Assembly (NCBI GenBank): GCA_965248155.1
Contig: CBDFIO010000002.1
Span: forward strand, 372,001 to 436,000
Length of the DNA stretch: 64,000 nucleotides
Reading direction: 5' to 3'
Source of the DNA: RFSX01 sp965248155
Lineage (GTDB): Bacteria > Bacteroidota > Bacteroidia > Chitinophagales > Saprospiraceae
Shown here: piece by piece, positions 61,871 through 64,000 of the stretch
How positions within the stretch are numbered: position 1 is the stretch's first letter
Layout: each line of letters starts with the position of its first letter
Translations under genes and position numbers: made by a program
The notes under the pieces: generated by a model
The model's database searches: none
Seen by the model: only the letters and a program-made list of their open reading frames with translations
Told to the model about the DNA's origin: nothing

Positions 61871-62818
61871 TCATTTTTCTTCCATTGAAGCAGGAGCAAC
61901 AGATGTTGCATCACTTTTCTTACCAATATCAAATCTTACTGACAATTCATGAGAACCGTTATTATAGGTTTGGAATTCATGCCTGCTCGCATTATAAGCA
62001 TAAGTGAAATTCAAGTTCCCGATAATAGTACCTACAACAAATCCTACTTTTTCATCTGCCCCTACAGTATAAGTAATACCACCTCTCAACTTATTGTCCA
62101 GGAATCGACCCAATAAATTAATGTCAGCATGAAAAGGAACATTATTTAATTTCTTCACCATCACTGATGGTTCAAATACTACATCAGACGAACTTTGGTC
62201 AAATCGGTAGCCCAGATTAAATATATATCCAATCTCCCGATTAACACCACTGTTACTATCTTCAATTCTGGAACTTACCAGAGAAGGCAAGGATAAGCCA
62301 TATATTACTTTTCCATCATACTCCCCATAAATACCAAAAGAAACATCGAAAAAGGAGGTCCCTCCAAGTCTGTCTCCGATCAGCTGATCATTACCATCAA
62401 CCAAACCATTGTCCAATGCATCACCGGATAAAGCATGTTTGATATATTCTGCTCCTATCCCACATCCAATTTTATTTTTTGGAGTATCAATTGAATAAGA
62501 AACAGTTCCTTGGAACTTTGTCGTTCTCAGATCTCCGTTGGAGTCCGTAATCAACATGGCACCAAATCCAAGTCTATCTGCAACAGGTCCATCATAACTT
62601 AATATGATAGATTTTGGAGATTTATCAAAAGATGCCCAGTTGTTTTTATAATTTAATAATACATGATGATTACCATCAGCGGCAGTTGCTCCAGGATTCA
62701 CAAGAACAGGATTTAAAAATGAAAGACTTGAAATATATCTTTCATCAAAATATCTTTCCTGAGCTGAAATAGAAACAACACTTATTAATAGTGTAAAAGC
62801 ACATAATAAAAGTCTCAT
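61871..62818 (-). CDS. PorP/SprF-family T9SS-associated outer-membrane protein
   Basis: The start is taken as ATG 62818, which opens directly into a signal peptide (MRLLLCAFTLLISVVSISAQ) and gives 315 residues; ATG 62863 would overlap the upstream stop. The mature part has the PorP/SprF opening SFLNPVLVNPGATAADGNHH and beta-barrel strands with HVLLNYKNNWASF. DRLGFGAMLITDSNGDLRTT and a barrel ending FEPSVMVKKL / HELSVRFDIGKK follow. PorP/SprF proteins sit beside large surface proteins bearing type-B sorting domains and aid their secretion or attachment, which fits the upstream partner here. Confidence 0.92.
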   Translation of the reverse strand: MRLLLCAFTLLISVVSISAQERYFDERYISSLSFLNPVLVNPGATAADGNHHVLLNYKNNWASFDKSPKSIILSYDGPVADRLGFGAMLITDSNGDLRTTKFQGTVSYSIDTPKNKIGCGIGAEYIKHALSGDALDNGLVDGNDQLIGDRLGGTSFFDVSFGIYGEYDGKVIYGLSLPSLVSSRIEDSNSGVNREIGYIFNLGYRFDQSSSDVVFEPSVMVKKLNNVPFHADINLLGRFLDNKLRGGITYTVGADEKVGFVVGTIIGNLNFTYAYNASRHEFQTYNNGSHELSVRFDIGKKSDATSVAPASMEEK

Positions 62819-62855
62819 ATTATTATAGCTATATTTTATTTTAAAAATCGGTTGC

Positions 62856-64000
62856 TTAATCATTTCTTAATAATGTTACGGTCCCTTTTTCAATTCTACT
62901 TTCTCCCGTACTGAATAATATTTCCATGACCCAGAAATAAGCACCTTCTTGAAGTAATTCATTGTCTAAATCAAGTCCGCCCCAATTATTGTTATAATTC
63001 GTTGCTTCATATACAAGTCTACCGTATCTGTCATATATCTTAATTGAATTAGGATTATTCGCAGCACAATTAATAATCAGGAAATCATTGATGAAATCAT
63101 TGTTCGGTGTTATAACAGAAATACCTTCATAACATGGACCTTTTGGTCCTTCGCAGTTTTGAACATTAAATAACATTTCAGCTGTGCAATTATTATCGTC
63201 ACTGACCTGAAGGATATACATACCAATAGAAACATTAGGATTGTCCGGACCATTAGGCCCTCCTGGTTGCCATGTGTATGTGTACCCGCCAACTCCTCCA
63301 CTCACCAATGTTGTAATCGATCCGTCAGACGAACCCGGATTAGCACAATCAACTTCATCTTCCTGTATGACAATGGCCGGTGGCGATGTTATGATAACAG
63401 TTGTAGGAAAAACTGCTGTTTCTCCATTTGCATCTTCTACGGAAACTGTATAACTGCCCGCACATAATCCTGTGATAGGAAATTCAGAAAATGTAGTTTG
63501 CGCAGATCCATCATCTATTGTTATTGTATAAGGACTGGTTCCACCAGTTAATACCCCTGAGATAGCTCCGTCACCCTGGCATGGGATAGAAGTGGAAGCA
63601 CAAGGTGTTCCAAATCCGCTAAAATCTGAACTTACTGCCACATCAGACAAAGAAGGTCCTGTACCCGGAACCAATACACTTAAGGTTCCTGAACATCCAT
63701 TACTATCTGTAACCGTCAATAAATATGTTCCTCCAGCTGTCAGGCCACTCAGGTTTTGTGTATTGGCTGTGGTCGTCCCATTCGGGAATGTCCATAAAAA
63801 GCTATATCCTGTTCCTGAACCTCCATCCACTTCAACTTCTACAGAACCATTCATATTATTAAGTAGCGTTATTCCGATAGCAGTTGGAGCTCCAATTGTG
63901 ATACTTTGTGAAACTGTTGATCCTAAATCATCTGTATAAGACAATTCATATGTTCCCGGAGAAAGTTGAGATCCATCACAACCTAATTCAATACCATTCA
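62856..64000 (-). CDS. T9SS type-B (gliding motility-associated C-terminal domain) surface protein, 3' part
   Basis: The frame is open to the right window edge, so at least 380 C-terminal residues are seen and the N terminus lies outside. SprB-like repeats occur about every 100 residues (GGSGTGYSFLWTFPNGTTTA, TGGTSPYTITIDDGSAQT, GVGGYTYTWQPGGPNGPDNP), each with a TYxLTVTDxNGC or equivalent ending. The C terminus is a type-B sorting domain: ISVITPNNDFINDFLIINC, IKIYDRYGRLVYEATNYNN and GAYFWVMEILFS. It overlaps the PorP/SprF reading frame region by a few bases and forms a cargo-helper pair with it. Probable role: surface adhesin. Confidence 0.92.
   Translation of the reverse strand, partial: NGIELGCDGSQLSPGTYELSYTDDLGSTVSQSITIGAPTAIGITLLNNMNGSVEVEVDGGSGTGYSFLWTFPNGTTTANTQNLSGLTAGGTYLLTVTDSNGCSGTLSVLVPGTGPSLSDVAVSSDFSGFGTPCASTSIPCQGDGAISGVLTGGTSPYTITIDDGSAQTTFSEFPITGLCAGSYTVSVEDANGETAVFPTTVIITSPPAIVIQEDEVDCANPGSSDGSITTLVSGGVGGYTYTWQPGGPNGPDNPNVSIGMYILQVSDDNNCTAEMLFNVQNCEGPKGPCYEGISVITPNNDFINDFLIINCAANNPNSIKIYDRYGRLVYEATNYNNNWGGLDLDNELLQEGAYFWVMEILFSTGESRIEKGTVTLLRND

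Overview
The window is about 64 kb of AT-rich chromosome from a member of the Bacteroidota, most likely a Saprospiria-like (Lewinella/Saprospiraceae-type) marine or aquatic bacterium. Support comes from type IX secretion (T9SS) sorting domains of both the A and B kinds, a PorP/SprF protein, families largely restricted to Bacteroidota (DUF4199, DUF3127, DUF4105 types), promoters of the TTTG-N18/19-TAnnTTTG kind, and few recognisable Shine-Dalgarno sequences. The genus is an inference.

Region 1-20 kb is mostly housekeeping. It holds the 3' end of a 2-oxoglutarate dehydrogenase E1 gene, a TMTC-like membrane/TPR gene split by an IS1-family element, dprA, a PhoX-like lipoprotein, 3-methyladenine glycosylase (tag), a methyltransferase, a thioredoxin-like protein, and an exbB-exbD-exbD-tonB-type operon with the clearest promoter in the window. 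It continues with a phosphoglycerate dehydrogenase-like gene, an FKBP lipoprotein, two glycosyltransferases, an alpha/beta hydrolase and metG. Region 20-31 kb holds small envelope and regulatory genes, an IS982-family element between divergent genes, lon, a second thioredoxin-like lipoprotein, a DUF3127 gene and a tryptophan-rich 22-residue-repeat secreted protein. That last gene is readable only through a -1 frameshift in its signal peptide.

Region 31-43 kb holds bcp, an M23 peptidase, meaB, and a four-gene ABC-type operon. The operon encodes a PspA-like coiled-coil membrane protein, a substrate-binding protein fused to an OmpA peptidoglycan-binding domain, a permease with extra C-terminal membrane segments, and an ATPase. 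Next comes a 1.1 kb stretch without a supportable gene but with two strong hairpins and a 20-bp palindrome. It is followed by an IS3-family element whose left terminus and orfB 3' end are tandemly amplified (385-bp period), inserted at the 3' end of a short gene, and then by tRNA-Ser(GGA).

Region 43-64 kb holds tatD, an RNase HI with an N-terminal hybrid-binding domain, ruvX-def, and then a secretion-rich block, all on the minus strand. This block contains a 1484-aa and a 2421-aa T9SS cargo sharing a dockerin, a cohesin-like domain and a C-terminal sorting domain, a frameshifted FG-GAP/ASPIC-UnbV lipoprotein, a small secreted protein, a PorP/SprF-like barrel and a type-B T9SS protein cut by the window edge.

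The genome shows active IS traffic: three IS families, two of them inside genes. It also carries three separate homopolymer-linked frame changes. The best candidates for something new are the PspA-like/SBP-OmpA/ABC operon, the self-amplified IS3 terminus, and the 22-residue-repeat protein with its slippery heptamer.
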